Origin: Cinnamomum chago
Lineage: Eukaryota; Streptophyta; Magnoliopsida; Laurales; Lauraceae
Assembly (NCBI GenBank): GCA_038049695.1
Contig: CP142455.1
Location: 29,549,501-29,613,500 of the forward strand
Reading direction: 5' to 3'
DNA: 64,000 nucleotides
Both the position numbers and the translations under genes were made by a program. The stretch's first letter is position 1. Each line of letters starts with the position of its first letter. Shown one piece after another: positions 1 through 10,974 of this stretch. The notes beneath the pieces were generated by a model. That model saw nothing but the letters and a program-made list of their open reading frames with translations, had not been told where the DNA came from and did no database searches.

Positions 1-198
1 ATCATCACCCTCCATCAACACACGCAGTGCAGACCCATCCCTGATCAGTGATCCCTCTCATCTCTACTTCTCTCAGTATCTCTCGCCTAGAATTCCCAGA
101 CGCAGCCACCATCACCAATCACCATCATCTGTGCCCATCATCCTCCATCAAGGAGTCCGCCACCGCCAGGTACACATACCTCTCTCAGTCTTTGCTAC

Positions 199-510
199 TG
201 TGAGAACTTGGTTCGGGCGGTACCCTTAACCACGGGGCGTAGCATGTCAACCACGGGCTTCAAACGGTGAGTCTCCGTTAGCCCGCATTAGAAATATCCA
301 AGTCCTGACCTTGGGCTTATAAGTTAAACCCCGTATTAACTTAGCATGAGGCTTTTTTAAAACCATGCGTCCCCGGAAATCGTAAGAACTCCGAAGTTAA
401 GCGTGCTTGGGCGGGAGCAGTATTAGGATGGGTGACCTCCTGTGAAGTCCTCGCGCATGCACGTGGGCCAAAGCGGACAATTTCATGCTGAGTTGGGCGG
501 GGCTATGACA
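199..510 (+). repeat. Cassandra LTR 1
   Basis: 312-bp LTR, TGTGAGAAC...GGCTATGACA. The 5S rRNA-like segment is about 383-456 and includes the A-box-like AAGTTAAGCGTGC and the C-box-like AGGATGGGTGACCTCCTG of 5S genes. Confidence 0.85.
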
Positions 511-555
511 GTTGGTATCAGAGCCGAGGACGACTTTATTTCTAGTGGGGGAGAA

Positions 556-866
556 TGTGAGATCTTGGTCCGGGCGGTACCCTTAACAACTGGGCGTAGC
601 ATGTCAATCACGGGCTTCAAACGGCGAGTCTACGATAGCCCGGATCGGAAATATCCAAGTCCTGACTATGGGCTTATAAGTTAAACCCCGTAATAACTTA
701 GCATGAGGCTTTTTAAAACCGTGCGGCCCCGGAAATCGTAAGAATTCCGAAGTTAAGCGTGCTCGGGCGGGAGCAGTACTAGGATGGGTGACCTCCTGGG
801 AAGTCCTCGCATGTACACGTGGGCCAAAGCGGACAATTTCATGCTAAGTTAGGCGGAGCTGTGACA
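556..866 (+). repeat. Cassandra LTR 2
   Basis: 311-bp LTR beginning TGTGAGATCTTGG and ending GTGACA, with the 5S-like segment at about 740-815. It is followed directly by the second primer binding site at 867. Confidence 0.85.
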
Positions 867-911
867 GTTGGTATCAGAGCCAAGGACGACTCTATTTCTA
901 GTGGGAAAGAA

Positions 912-1187
912 TGTGAGATCTTGGTCCGGGCGGTACTCTTAATCGCGGGGCGTGGCGTGTCAACCACCGGCTTCAAACGATGAGTCTCCGTTAGCTCGCA
1001 TCGGAAATATCCAAGTCTTGAGCATGACTTATAAGTCAAACCTCGTATTAACTTAGCATGAAGTCTTCTAAAATCGTGTGGTTCTAAAAATCGTAAGAAT
1101 TCTGAAGTTAAGCGTGCTCGGGTGGGAGCAGTGTTAGGATGAGTGACTTCTTGGGAAGTCCTTGAGTTGGGCAGGGTAAATGCGACA
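912..1187 (+). repeat. Cassandra LTR 3 (shortened)
   Basis: Begins TGTGAGATCTTGG after the second purine tract. The 5S-like part (about 1089-1171) is more diverged than in the first two copies and the 3' end is cut short before joining the CACTA subterminal repeats. Confidence 0.75.
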
Positions 1188-1450
1188 AAATTTTTTCGTC
1201 TCTATTTCTTATATTTATGACAAAATTTTTTCGTCTCTATTTCTTATATTTATGACAAAATATTTTTGTCTCTAATTTCTTCCTTTAATGACAAAATATT
1301 TTGTCACTAATTACTGACAAGCATGTTTCCAACATAGTGTATTGGAGACGAAAAAAAATTACTTGTTTCCAACAGATTGTATTGGAGACAAAAAAAAATC
1401 GTCACAAATTTATCTTTTTCAATGACGAATTTTTTTTCCGTCTCCAATAC
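1188..1450. repeat. CACTA subterminal repeats
   Basis: AT-rich block with short direct and inverted motifs around GACAAAATTTTTTCGTCTC; the unit at about 1185-1252 is repeated head to tail with a period near 34 bp. It matches the reverse complement of 47850-48100. Such motif clusters are the usual transposase-binding zone of CACTA ends. Confidence 0.7.
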
Positions 1451-2075
1451 CTTTTAGCTAGGGATGTAAAAAAAAACCGGAAAACCGTCTAACCAAATAC
1501 ATCCGAACCGAACCGCGGTTAATAACCGAATCTCACGGTTCGGTTACGGTTAATGAAATCCAAAAACCGTACGGTTCGGTTCGGTTCGGTTACGGTTTTT
1601 CGTAATAATTCACCGTTATTAACCGAACCGAACCGTATAATACGGTTCGGTTAACCGTACTGTTTACAAATAAAAGAAAAAAACAGGGGGCTGAATGAAA
1701 TTTCTTATCATATAAGCAACAAACCCCAAAGACCAAGCGCCCAAACCCTAGCCACTGCCAGCCCCTTTCGGTCTCTCATCTCCCATTTCTCTGGTTCTCC
1801 ATCGAATCTCTCCACCCTCTCCATCTCCTCTTCCGTTCGTCGCGCAACCCATCTCCTCTTCGCATCTCACGCACCAAACAGACCTCCATCTTCATCTTTC
1901 TGCCGGACACGCACGCAACAGCCCCCCGGACACCCGCAACGCCTTCACCTTCCTCCTCTACCTCATGCGAAACCTCCCCTGTCACAGGTACAATCCCATT
2001 GATTTTTGATGCATTCGTTGTAGTGAAAAAACTCGTCATTTGCTTTCACACTCTTCTGAGCCTTCTGAATCTTCC

Positions 2076-2174
2076 ATGGCATCTCAAAACCCTAATGACG
2101 ATCAGATGATATCTTCTTCCCCAACTGCCGCCTTCCATGGCGATTCCGTCTTCGCAAACGTAGTTCAGCTCTAG
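2076..2174 (+). pseudogene. Exon-like ORF captured in hAT element (unknown gene)
   Basis: A short ORF starts MASQNPNDDQMISSSPTAAF and runs 32 residues. The bases GTAGTT at 2160 could be a splice donor giving a 28-codon first coding exon. Upstream (about 1740-2070) is a pyrimidine-rich, leader-like stretch, unlike the AT-rich element ends. I do not recognise the protein. The call rests on codon-like composition and the exon-like segment 2916-3050 downstream on the same strand; it may be spurious. Confidence 0.35.
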
Positions 2175-2915
2175 AAGATCCGATCCTCGGGGTCTCTTCT
2201 TCATCATCTCTCATTGATTTCTTGTTTTTGTGTGTTTGATTGTTATTGAGTAGACCCATCACTTTTTTCCTGATCGGTGCTTGTTTCAAGAGAAATGTTT
2301 GATGTACTGATTTCAAGGTGAATGCATAAATTGGAGATTCTTATTTGATTTAGGAAGAATGTTTTCTGGTAAACACATCTGGTCATTTGCTATGGCTTTC
2401 CTAAGGTGGGTGATTCCGGATTTAATTTCAAACTGTATCTGGATCTTGGATGGAGTCTTGAGACATGGTATAGTAATTTGTGAGTAAGGTTCCTTGATTT
2501 ACTCATTTAGGGTTTTTAAGGAGTTGGGTGAGGATTGTTAGGAGGCTTGGAAGCATGTGAAAGTTCCTGCATTTTTAATTATTGGCAGGGGCCAGGGTGC
2601 CTTCAGCTTTGTAATGAATTAGTTTATAGAGAACACATGTAGCATTCTATTCTTGGCTGAAGAAACCGGTTGGATTAATTTTGTTTTTTCATTGTTTAGG
2701 TACAATCCTACTCATAAGGTCCACAAGCCCTGTCTTGTTTTGGATTGCATTTGTTTTGGATATATAACATCTCTTAGGCCCATGGGCTAAGGTGGTGGTT
2801 CTTAAGGGGCCACTTCTTACCCTCATGATGTGCAACTTTTCTTTGTTATTATTATTATTACTTCTTCTCTCTCTTTTTTTAACAATTTAAACATGGTTTT
2901 GATTTTTGAGTGTAG

Positions 2916-3050
2916 TTTGTGGGGGCTACAACCATTACAGAACTGTCAAACAAGGGGTGGAACCAAGTAGGGGCTAAAGGGTGCAATGGGCCCCTAATTT
3001 TGGATGATGCATCTTATAGCCATTTGGAACCAGAGGCTTCCATCACGGAG
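2916..3050 (+). pseudogene. Second exon-like segment in hAT element (unknown gene)
   Basis: A 135-bp (45-codon) open stretch is bounded by a preceding AG (TGTAG at 2911-2915) and a following GTGCTC. Its translation includes GWNQVGAKGCNGPLILDD. Length divisible by three and clean splice-like borders suggest a captured internal exon. No family is recognised. Confidence 0.35.
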
Positions 3051-4569
3051 GTGCTCTCTTAATTTTACTTTTATTCTCATTTGCATTTTGTAATTTCATG
3101 ATGCTATTTGGCTTCTATGTCTGGATTTTTCAGTTAAATAAGCATTTCCAAAAGTAATGTTCCAGACTTGACCAGTATGTTTGTAGTTATGATATTTCAT
3201 CCTGCAGCTGATTGATATGGTGCTCTTTGCACAAGTTCCCTAGCAACCATCCATATTTGTGTTAAATAGTAAAAAATCAAAATGACCTCAGATAGATCAG
3301 ATGAGGGACGACTTAAATTAAACAACATATTAATTTTTTTATCAATTGTGGCCTTAAAAAAAAAAAAAAAAAACCCTCATGCACATGTATATATTTTTAT
3401 CACTTATGACAACAGCCTGTAGTGCAGTTCAAAGGTGTTCACCGTCACAACCATGATTTTGTTTGTTTGAGCCATGTTGCCTATTAAAAACATATATGTT
3501 CTCAATTGCAATACAAAGTTTTAAGTTTCAACTAAACCAATCCAAGAAGAATTAGACACCGGAACATGTCTGATGCTTTCATTGCTCATTTCAAAGAATC
3601 TGTAGGAAATTGGTATCTTGTTATCTATGATATGACTATAATTTAATCTATTTGATCTTTTATACTGAATTACTGATAAGTGCCTTTTTCATTCAACATT
3701 TCAACTGCCTTGAATGATGCTTTTCTTTCCTCAGCACCAGGTTGTTCGCATGAATCTCAACAACGTACCTGACATTGCATATATATATATATGTATATAT
3801 AAAGCAAAACGCGCGGCTTCATTGAGTTCAGGTTGCATTATATGAAATGCTGAAGATATACCAGTTCATTGGCAACATTTACTATAGGTTTTGGTTTTGC
3901 ATAGTGACGTAATGGTACCATAATGTTACATTGATTTTTTGTATATAGTATTTAAGGGATATGGATGTAATTTTCATACTAAATGGAATCAGTGTAATTG
4001 TTCATTTGATATGGAAAAGAAGAAAAGCAACTCATGTATTCCCACTTATGGTTCTCTCTTCTTGTCCGTCTTATTAACATCTTGTCTTCATGAACATTGT
4101 TTTTCTTCCATTGATATAAACTCTAGGCTGTTGTAATTCTTTTGGTATCAGATTAGGGATTGCCAAGGTGGTCGCGGTCATGATCATTGTAATTGACTTT
4201 GCTTATCAATTCAAATATATTTGTTGTTACTTTTTGCTGCTTGGCAGTGAATAAATTAATACTTTTTTTCCACGGTTATTAACCGTAACCGAACCGTCTA
4301 AAACGGTTAACCACGGTTCGGTTTTCCACGGTTTTTGTGGATACGGTTACGGTTACGGTTTTGAAAAATAGAAAACCGCGGTTACGGTTCGGTTAACGAT
4401 TTTCCCAACATGACCGGTTAACCGAACCGTTACACCCTTACTTTTAGCGACAAGGCTTTGGCAACAAAACGGGTGACGAAAAATTTTCGTCTCAATTAGT
4501 TTTGGTGACGAAATATGTATATTTTGGGACAAATTTGTGTCGTCCTTAAACCCCAAATTTCTTGTAGTG

Positions 4570-7062
4570 TGGCTATCAAATCTGGTGTAACATTTTTAAG
4601 ATGATACACTTTTTATCAGCAGTTACGAAGATATGATAATGATGCACCGAGCCATCTTTTCACTCTGGCTGTAGGAACCTTCCACCTAAGGTGACACTCC
4701 CACTTCTTGCTCTTCTTCCCACATCTGAAAAATGCCTCTTCCCTGCTTCTAAACTTAGATAGATCCCCTCTGTTCCTGTTCAAACTCATGCCTTGTGCAA
4801 CTATTTTTCTTGCTCGGGCAAATATTTAGTTCCCTCATCTCTGACATAATTTATTTGATTTCAATAACATATTTTAAGATGGAAATGCCAAGCTAAGAAC
4901 CCAGAAGTACATAAGAATACATTTACAATTGATTTAGTGCAAGTATGTACTTTTGTGACTGGGTGAAATGCAATCATTCCTCCTCAGATAACGCCCTAAA
5001 AACATCGAGAAATCTCTTTAGGACTGAGCACACAATTAGTATCTGCCTCTCATACCTGCTTCTGATAACTAAGCTCAAGGCTTTATGCAATCCATGTAAG
5101 TTTCCCTTTTTTCGCTTTATAAGAAACTCAAAACTTGAACTCATACACACTCACACTACACATGTTACCAATCAGCTGACTAATGGCCAGGAACGTGTAA
5201 ATTCCTGGTTCTAGAGGGTGCATTTACACTGAATTTTATAGAAGCATTGCTAATTATTTTCCAAAACATTAAAATTGTGTTACAAGCATGGCATTCTTAA
5301 AAATCATCAAAAGAAAAGGGTGTGGCAATTGCAGTTTGACTACTCTCAAATGATGATAATGATGAATTTTTGCTACAAGAAATCATACCTAAATGCTAGT
5401 TTGCCTCAGCTCAATATTGAAGGGAGGTGGTTCTCCACTTATCTGCCCAGTTATATAAACTAGTTCATTTTCTTTAAGATGGCAGGCAGCAATTTGTGCC
5501 AAATCACCTTTAAAGACCATTGGAATCCTGGTTTAGAGAGAGAGAGATAGAGGGAAATCCACAAATAAATAGAGATATGAGCAAAAGTAATCAGATAAAG
5601 AAGATGACCGCATTAAGCATCTAAGTTTTCAAGCAATTTAAAGAAGCTTAGGGTCTTCAAATGAGAAGTGGACAAAACAGAGGCCGAGAAAAATGTCCAC
5701 GGATCACATTGGACAATTGCATTTTGAAGAATGATTTAATACAAAATATATATTACTTCTAACACTTCTTTCATCATTGATCTTCAATGCCTCAGTACAT
5801 ACATCTAATAAGACCCAATTAGGTTGATTTTGGGATATCCCATATTCATACACAGGTCTTCCCTCTCTCTCTCTCTCTCTCTAGTGGTTATCTAATAACT
5901 CTCATGTCATGTAAATGGTACCAAGAAGAAAACGTTTCAGTATTTGGTAATCTTTGAGTCGAGTTTGACTCAAGCTCAAACTCAATATGCATTGCAAAGT
6001 AGAGGTACAACATTGCACGGTTGGGCCTTATTTCTAGTAAAGCTTGAACTAGAGCTTGAGCTTGAGATCAATTAGTACTATCAAGCCAAGCTCAACTTAA
6101 TTCAAGCCATGCTCAGGCTGGGGTTAGTTCAGGTTGGCTATAGATCAAGGTAGCTTGTTTAATGTTCAAGCAAAGCTCAAGTCAAGCTACCTCTTGCTCT
6201 CAAGTCCACGCGCAAACACTATTAGATTCTACAGTTTCAGGGAGAAAATTATAACAAATCACAAGTTTACAAGTACTTGATAAAAAACCAACACTATCAC
6301 AACCATTTCTAATGAATCTAATCAATCAATGATATGAGAAGACATAACAAATTTAGGAACGACAAATAAAAGTTCCGCAAACCATGAGACTGACACCTTC
6401 ATGTAAGATAATGGAGGAATGACATACCAATATAACCTCTAGGTTAATTTCCAATAATACGTTACGAGGCAATGTCCAATATCATGACCAACATATTATA
6501 AGATAAATGTCTAAACCTGCTGCTTAACCCACCATCAAATCCTTTCGAAATTTCCTTCTTTTTTTTTTTTTTCTGCGCCCCAACCTAAAGCTGCCAACAG
6601 CCATTGGCCATTGCACAAACTTCATCGATTTTCAATTTTTTCCTTTTTTGATGGGATCTATGAACTTTCTTTTGAAAGATCAGTTGACTACACCCTGTGT
6701 GACCTTGTGGTTGTGAGAGTGAGTAAACTCTGATTTTCCCACTTCATTGCATGCAATACCTTAGTCATTCATCAGGTGGGGGTCATCATTAACATGCTCA
6801 GGACCAATAACAAAAGCCCTTGATGAAATGGAAAAGCCCAATTTACATATGGGGGCATATTCACAATATCTCTCACCAGAGCTTCAAAAGACACTTCAAT
6901 CCATATCAGACAATCCCCTTTTCGCCTTTCCGATGACTGAGTTCCAATATCACATTTCCACATAGAGAACTTTAAAAGAAAAACCCTAAAGAATTCACAT
7001 CTAAAGACAGAATCAACAACAGAAAGAGATAAAAAAAAAAAAAAACAAGAGCGAAGTCGCAC
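4570..7062. other. Unrecognised AT-rich stretch
   Basis: No supported gene. It contains short simple repeats, a CT tract, and a block at about 5940-6200 rich in GCTCAAG/GAGCTTG motifs that may be an old MITE but has no clear ends. The part below 7063 would be intron of the OSB-like fragment if that fragment keeps its first intron. Confidence 0.5.
5862..5882. repeat. (CT)n microsatellite
   Basis: About ten uninterrupted CT units. Confidence 0.9.
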
Positions 7063-7434
7063 CATAGCTGCGGAAAGTCGACCGTCTTCTCCTGCTTCAG
7101 TACAGAGACGGCCCAGAACCGGCCGTCAGGAGCCACATCGAGCTGGACGGGAATTGCAACGGAGCCAATGAGGTGCACCGAATTGGCGACCTTTGGCTGC
7201 CAAGGGATCTCTACAGGCCGCGGCCAGTCGGCGGAGAGGGTTTGGGCGCCGGTGGGGGCATCAACACCAGCTTCAATAGACCCTTTGGTGTCCGGAGCGG
7301 GAATTGAAGGTTTGACTTTGGGTTTCCGAGGCCATCTAGAAAATCCTTGTTCAAATTTTCTGGGGGTGCAGAAGAAGAAGAAGCTTTGAGAGTGGGAAGC
7401 CAAAGGCAAGCCTGTTAGATATTAGGCTCTGCAT
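7063..7434 (-). pseudogene. OSB: First exon of an OSB-type organellar ssDNA-binding protein, broken
   Basis: Minus strand. Residues such as EIPWQPKVANSVHLIGSVAI and the ending KTVDFPQLW match the start of the OB-fold in plant OSB proteins, which bind single-stranded DNA in mitochondria or plastids and restrain recombination. The exon ends at a GTGCGA donor inside the Trp codon (7063/7062). The likely start is Met at 7434 (MQSLISNRLAFGFPL), a hydrophobic, basic, transit-peptide-like N terminus, but this frame is shifted by one base relative to the OB-fold frame somewhere around 7350-7380. No second exon (IPVIFEGDL-type) was found below 7063. Upstream at 7435-8340 is a pyrimidine-rich leader or promoter, then a CACTA terminus, so the fragment was probably captured. 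Family assignment is confident; the capture is inference. Confidence 0.72.
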
Positions 7435-8340
7435 TCTATTTCTTTCTCTTCCTAACGAACCAATTCCACCTCTTCTGATGCTGCAACAAGAGGGGAATGG
7501 AAAAGGGAAAATGGGTCGAACCTGTGATGATTTAGGACTTGGGAGGAGTTCAGGACTCAGGAGTGGAAAACGAGAATTGTTCAAGAGGGGTAGGGGTAAC
7601 CCATCCCATAATCCACCATCGTCTACATCCCCCTACCAAGGAACCCACTCCCACAATCCACCCCCAAAATCTCCCAGCACCATGGAACCCACTCCCACAA
7701 TCCAGCAGAAACCCAAAATCTCCATACCCAGACAGTAGAAACATATATAGCTAAAAGAAGAAGAAGTAGAGAGAAGAGCAGAGGGGGACAAAACAGAGAG
7801 ATGGGGAAAGAGAGAGAAAACAGAGAGGGAGCAGAGAGATGGGGAGCGAGGGATAGAGAGAGAGAACAGAAAAGAAGGAGAGAGGAGAGGGGGAATGGTG
7901 CATGCGCAGTGTGCAGAAAGAGGGAGGGGTGTACCTGGTGCAGGGGCGGCTCGAGGAGGTGGAAAAAGGTGCTGCGTGTGGGCCGGGGTTGCTTCTGCTT
8001 GTGTCTGGCGGAGGAAGATAATGGAGCAGAGGGTGGCGGGTTCGGTGAGGAGAGAAGAGAGAAGGAGGTTGGATGGGTGCGATGGAGATGGAGATGGGAG
8101 GCTGGCTGATGATGCGCAGGGCTGAAGGTGATCGCCTGGGTTGTGTGAATGGAGATGATGCAGGGGAGGATTGGAGGGATGGGCTGCTGAGGTGCGTGAG
8201 GATTGGAGGGATGGGGGGTGCAGAGATGATGTGCACCTGTCGATCGTCTCAGACACTCCTCAAGGGGATCGCTCTGATCGTTGGGGTATTTGGGCGCCAA
8301 GGGAATGAGGTATGGAGGGAACGAAGGGATGGGATATAAG
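7435..8340 (-). other. GA/CT-rich leader or promoter-like region upstream of OSB fragment
   Basis: The + strand is strongly GA-rich (7760-8120) and CT-rich in the direction of the OSB fragment, as in many plant 5' leaders. Several long overlapping ORFs on both strands here are low-complexity artefacts. Confidence 0.4.
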
Positions 8341-8710
8341 ATGGAGGGAACACCCGCCTAAATCATCACTTTCTAAGCACCCGCCCAAATTCATGTGTCG
8401 CTTTTGTTTTCTATTTCCTGAAAGAAAAGAACAACCAAACTTCTTGTGTCCCTTTTGTTTAGTGGGGAAAACCATCCTCAATATTTAGTTTGGCTTATTT
8501 TAAAATTTTGCTCCGCTAGTGTCACTTTAAGAATAAAACGAGACATAGATTTGTTTTGTGTGTCGCGTTATAGAAAAGTGACACAACAAACCTCCTCCTC
8601 GTTTACTCCTCCTCTAAAGTGACACATCAGACCATACTATGTCACTTTATTGTAAAAGCGACACAAAAGCTCAATTTAAAAGCGAGACTAAAAGTCCTTT
8701 TTTTGTAGTG
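8341..8710. mobile_element. CACTA terminus with subterminal repeats (other end not found)
   Basis: Ends TTTTTTGTAGTG at 8710, the inverse of CACTACAAAA. Inside are at least six copies, in both orientations, of motifs like AAGTGACAC/AAGCGACAC (8395-8690), the arrangement of CACTA subterminal binding sites. It is a different family from the CACTA copies at 1 and 47723. No partner end with the same motifs was found to the left, so the element is truncated or its other end has been lost. Confidence 0.6.
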
Positions 8711-9499
8711 ATTTCTCTCCTTTTTTTCTATTTTCTGTCCCTTTCTTTCCTTTTCCTTTCCTATTCTTTCTCCCCAAGTCCAAAAAGTTCAAAAAATAAA
8801 AAAAAATAAAAAAAATTCAGAAAATTAGGGGGAGTGGACCTCCAACCTATCCTATCCCATAACACAAGTCACAACACTTGCTCCCGCTTTCCACTCTTTT
8901 TCACACGCCGCACGCACCTCTCCATCCTTGGCTTCTTTTATTTTTTGCACTTTATGTATATCAGTGATACGTTTGAGATGGAGATTGTGAAGATCAAGAC
9001 CATTAAAAGGCTAAGGGTATTTTTATATGGTGACGAGTGAAACTTTTTTGAACATCTATTGGCTTTGTGTGTAGACATAATTAATAGTTGAGTATCTAGC
9101 AATTTAACGTAGAGAAATAATTTATAATAAACGTCATGTGCCTATGTGGAATGCTTGTCTAGATCCCTTAATTCCTTATTTTTGGAAGAATTGTTGCATG
9201 CTTACAGTCACTTTGGCTATGTGCAAAAGAGATTATTGAGGCTTAAGATAATTAATTATTTCTGAAATTATTTGTCTAAAATACATATTCTTTAAATCAT
9301 TTTCTAAAGTAGAGTGACAATCTATTCTAGAAAGGACGATTTGGATCAACCCATATCTTCAATCATTAGGAAGAAAAGTGGATTTTGGATCCTCAGAAAT
9401 CCATTATCATTATTATTTTATTTCTTTTTAACTATGATTGTATCTTTAAATTGGTTAATTTGTTTGAGTAGGTTGTTCGTTTTGAAGCAATAGTTATAT
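8711..9499. other. No recognised feature
   Basis: AT-rich, no supported gene or repeat. Confidence 0.5.
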
Positions 9500-10136
9500 T
9501 AGGGTTGTCAATTGGGTCGTATTAACGAATTCAGGTTGCGGGTCAAACGAATTCGGGTTAGAATCACCTCAACCCGAACACGACCCATTAAGAAAACGGG
9601 TCAAAAAACCAAACACGAACCCAATTTGTTTATTTAACGAGTCAAACGACACGACCCGTTAACCCGTTAATTTTGAAAAAAATATTCATTAATCACTTTA
9701 TCCTCTATAAATTTACCGGAAGACCCCTCATACGGTCAAACCTTGTTATAATTTAAATAAGTACATCTTCTTAGTAACTGTAGTATCTCTTTTCCAAATC
9801 ATGGAGCCATACTTTATGTTTTGAGGCTAGGCCCATTTTCTAAGTAACAATTGCATCTCTTCTAATTAAGTGCATCTTCCACTGAACAAAAGTTACGTCA
9901 CCCACACTTTGATTTTTTGCATGGTAATGTGATGCACACTTGGCAGCATGACTTTTTGGCGGGTTGTATCGGGTCATAATGGGTTACCGGGTTTATTCGT
10001 TAACGACCTATTAGTTTAACGGGTTAACGGGTCCGACCCATTAATGACCCGAACCCATTAAGGGGTCACCCAAACCCGTTAATTTCGTGTGGGTTCGTGT
10101 CGTGTTAACGGGTCGTGTGACATTTTGATAGCCCTA
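9500..10136. mobile_element. hAT-type MITE
   Basis: Terminal inverted repeats TAGGGTTGTCAA (9500) and TTGATAGCCCTA (ending 10136). Exact 8-bp target duplication AGTTATAT at 9492-9499 and 10137-10144. Both ends are packed with ACGGGTT/AACCCGT motifs; the centre is AT-rich and non-coding. 637 bp. Confidence 0.92.
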
Positions 10137-10144
10137 AGTTATAT

Positions 10145-10780
10145 ATATTGAATGTTGGGATGTAATTATTGTACTTAATTGTATTTAAAACCCAATTGAT
10201 TGTATAGACTTTAACTAGGTTAAAATTAGATTTTAATTAGGCTAGGTCAAGCGCAGATCTGACTTCCATCTCTGTGGATTGAACTCGTACTTACCAATAG
10301 TTATTACTTTGTAATAACCCTACACTTGAGGTTTGCATCAACATCCTACCTAGAAGAGTAACCAAAGCACAAATCCGATGAAGCACAAATCCGATGCTTT
10401 TGATTTGGAGTTCAAAGAGTTTTTAAATTTGTATTTGGTAGCCGATGCTTTTTAAATCGTAGTTTCCAAAAAGAAGTGTATCTATATGATCGACCATCAC
10501 TGCTTTGTATGTTGTCTTTGTTCCTTTTTTTTTTTGTTATTAATTGTTTTTTAATTTTATTTTAATGTTTTTCTTAATATGGTATTTTGTTTATCAATCC
10601 GACAGATTTGGGTTCTACAGAGTTGTTTGCGTTTGTAGGTATTAGGATTTCATGTGTATGACTTTTTTGTTTTTAGGTGTTTATTTACTTGGTAGTTTTT
10701 TTTGGAAGTGGGAGAATTCAGTTGGTTTTTATGAGTTTCTAGAAGAAGGGTTTGTCTCTAGCATCCACTTATATAAGATT
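10145..10780. other. No recognised feature
   Basis: AT-rich DNA without a supported gene. Confidence 0.5.
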
Positions 10781-10974
10781 GTTTTAAGGGGCGTTTGGAG
10801 GAAGGTCCCTCATCATTGCGTTTTATAGTCTAAGGCCCAAGATAGTTTCTCATAGAGGCGGCAGTCCTCTTTTAAAATTGACAAAATCAAAAAGACAAAA
10901 ATGTCCTCTCTATACGTCAGCAAACACGCTCTGCCTAAAAATATTTCAAACCGTCGTACTATCCGCAACGTAAG

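Larger units (their letters stand above)
199..1187 (+). mobile_element. Tandem Cassandra-type TRIM array with 5S rRNA-like LTRs
   Basis: Three LTR copies of about 310 bp are separated by identical-sized 45-bp internal pieces (511-555 and 867-911). Each internal piece starts with a tRNA-Met-type primer binding site (TGGTATCAGAGC) and ends with a purine tract just before the next TGTGAGATC. The LTRs run TG...CA and hold a segment matching the 3' two thirds of plant 5S rRNA, the hallmark of Cassandra TRIMs. The third LTR is shortened. The arrangement LTR-internal-LTR-internal-LTR suggests unequal recombination between LTRs. The array is a non-coding fossil carried as cargo in the CACTA element. 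Confidence 0.88.
1459..4440. mobile_element. hAT transposon inserted in CACTA copy 1
   Basis: The ends are TAGGGATGTAA at 1459 and TTACACCCTTA ending 4440, imperfect terminal inverted repeats of hAT type. They are flanked by an exact 8-bp target duplication CTTTTAGC (1451-1458 and 4441-4448). The uninterrupted site is present in CACTA copy 2 as GCTAAAAG at 47842-47849. Both ends are lined with many ACCGAACCG / CGGTTCGGTT subterminal repeats (1490-1670 and 4270-4430). No hAT transposase ORF is visible; the interior holds exon-like host-derived sequence, so it is a non-autonomous element, possibly a gene-capturing one. Confidence 0.9.
1..4569. mobile_element. CACTA transposon, copy 1 (left end outside window)
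   Basis: The right terminus reads CTTGTAGTG at 4561-4569, the reverse complement of the CACTACAAG end of plant CACTA (En/Spm) elements. The sequence just inside it (4441-4560) and bases 1-1450 are the reverse complement of 47723 to about 49275 in the second copy of this family. Order from the left edge: a unique GC-rich part (1-198), a Cassandra LTR array (199-1187), AT-rich subterminal repeats (1188-1450), a later hAT insertion (1459-4440), and the terminus. No transposase is visible, so it is probably non-autonomous. The left end lies outside the window; by comparison with copy 2, about 1.3 kb is missing. Confidence 0.88.

Noticed and set aside
383-456. Resembles a 5S rRNA gene
   Set aside because: Only the 3' two thirds of 5S matches, and it lies inside TG...CA LTRs with a primer site and purine tract, so it is Cassandra LTR sequence rather than an rRNA gene. 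The same applies at 740-815, 1089-1171 and in 48106-49090.
5940-6200. GCTCAAG/GAGCTTG-rich block as a MITE
   Set aside because: No matching ends or target duplication could be found.
7623-8300. Three long overlapping minus-strand ORFs (161-225 codons)
   Set aside because: Pro/Ser/Leu-rich translations of a CT-rich leader in all frames, with no domain.
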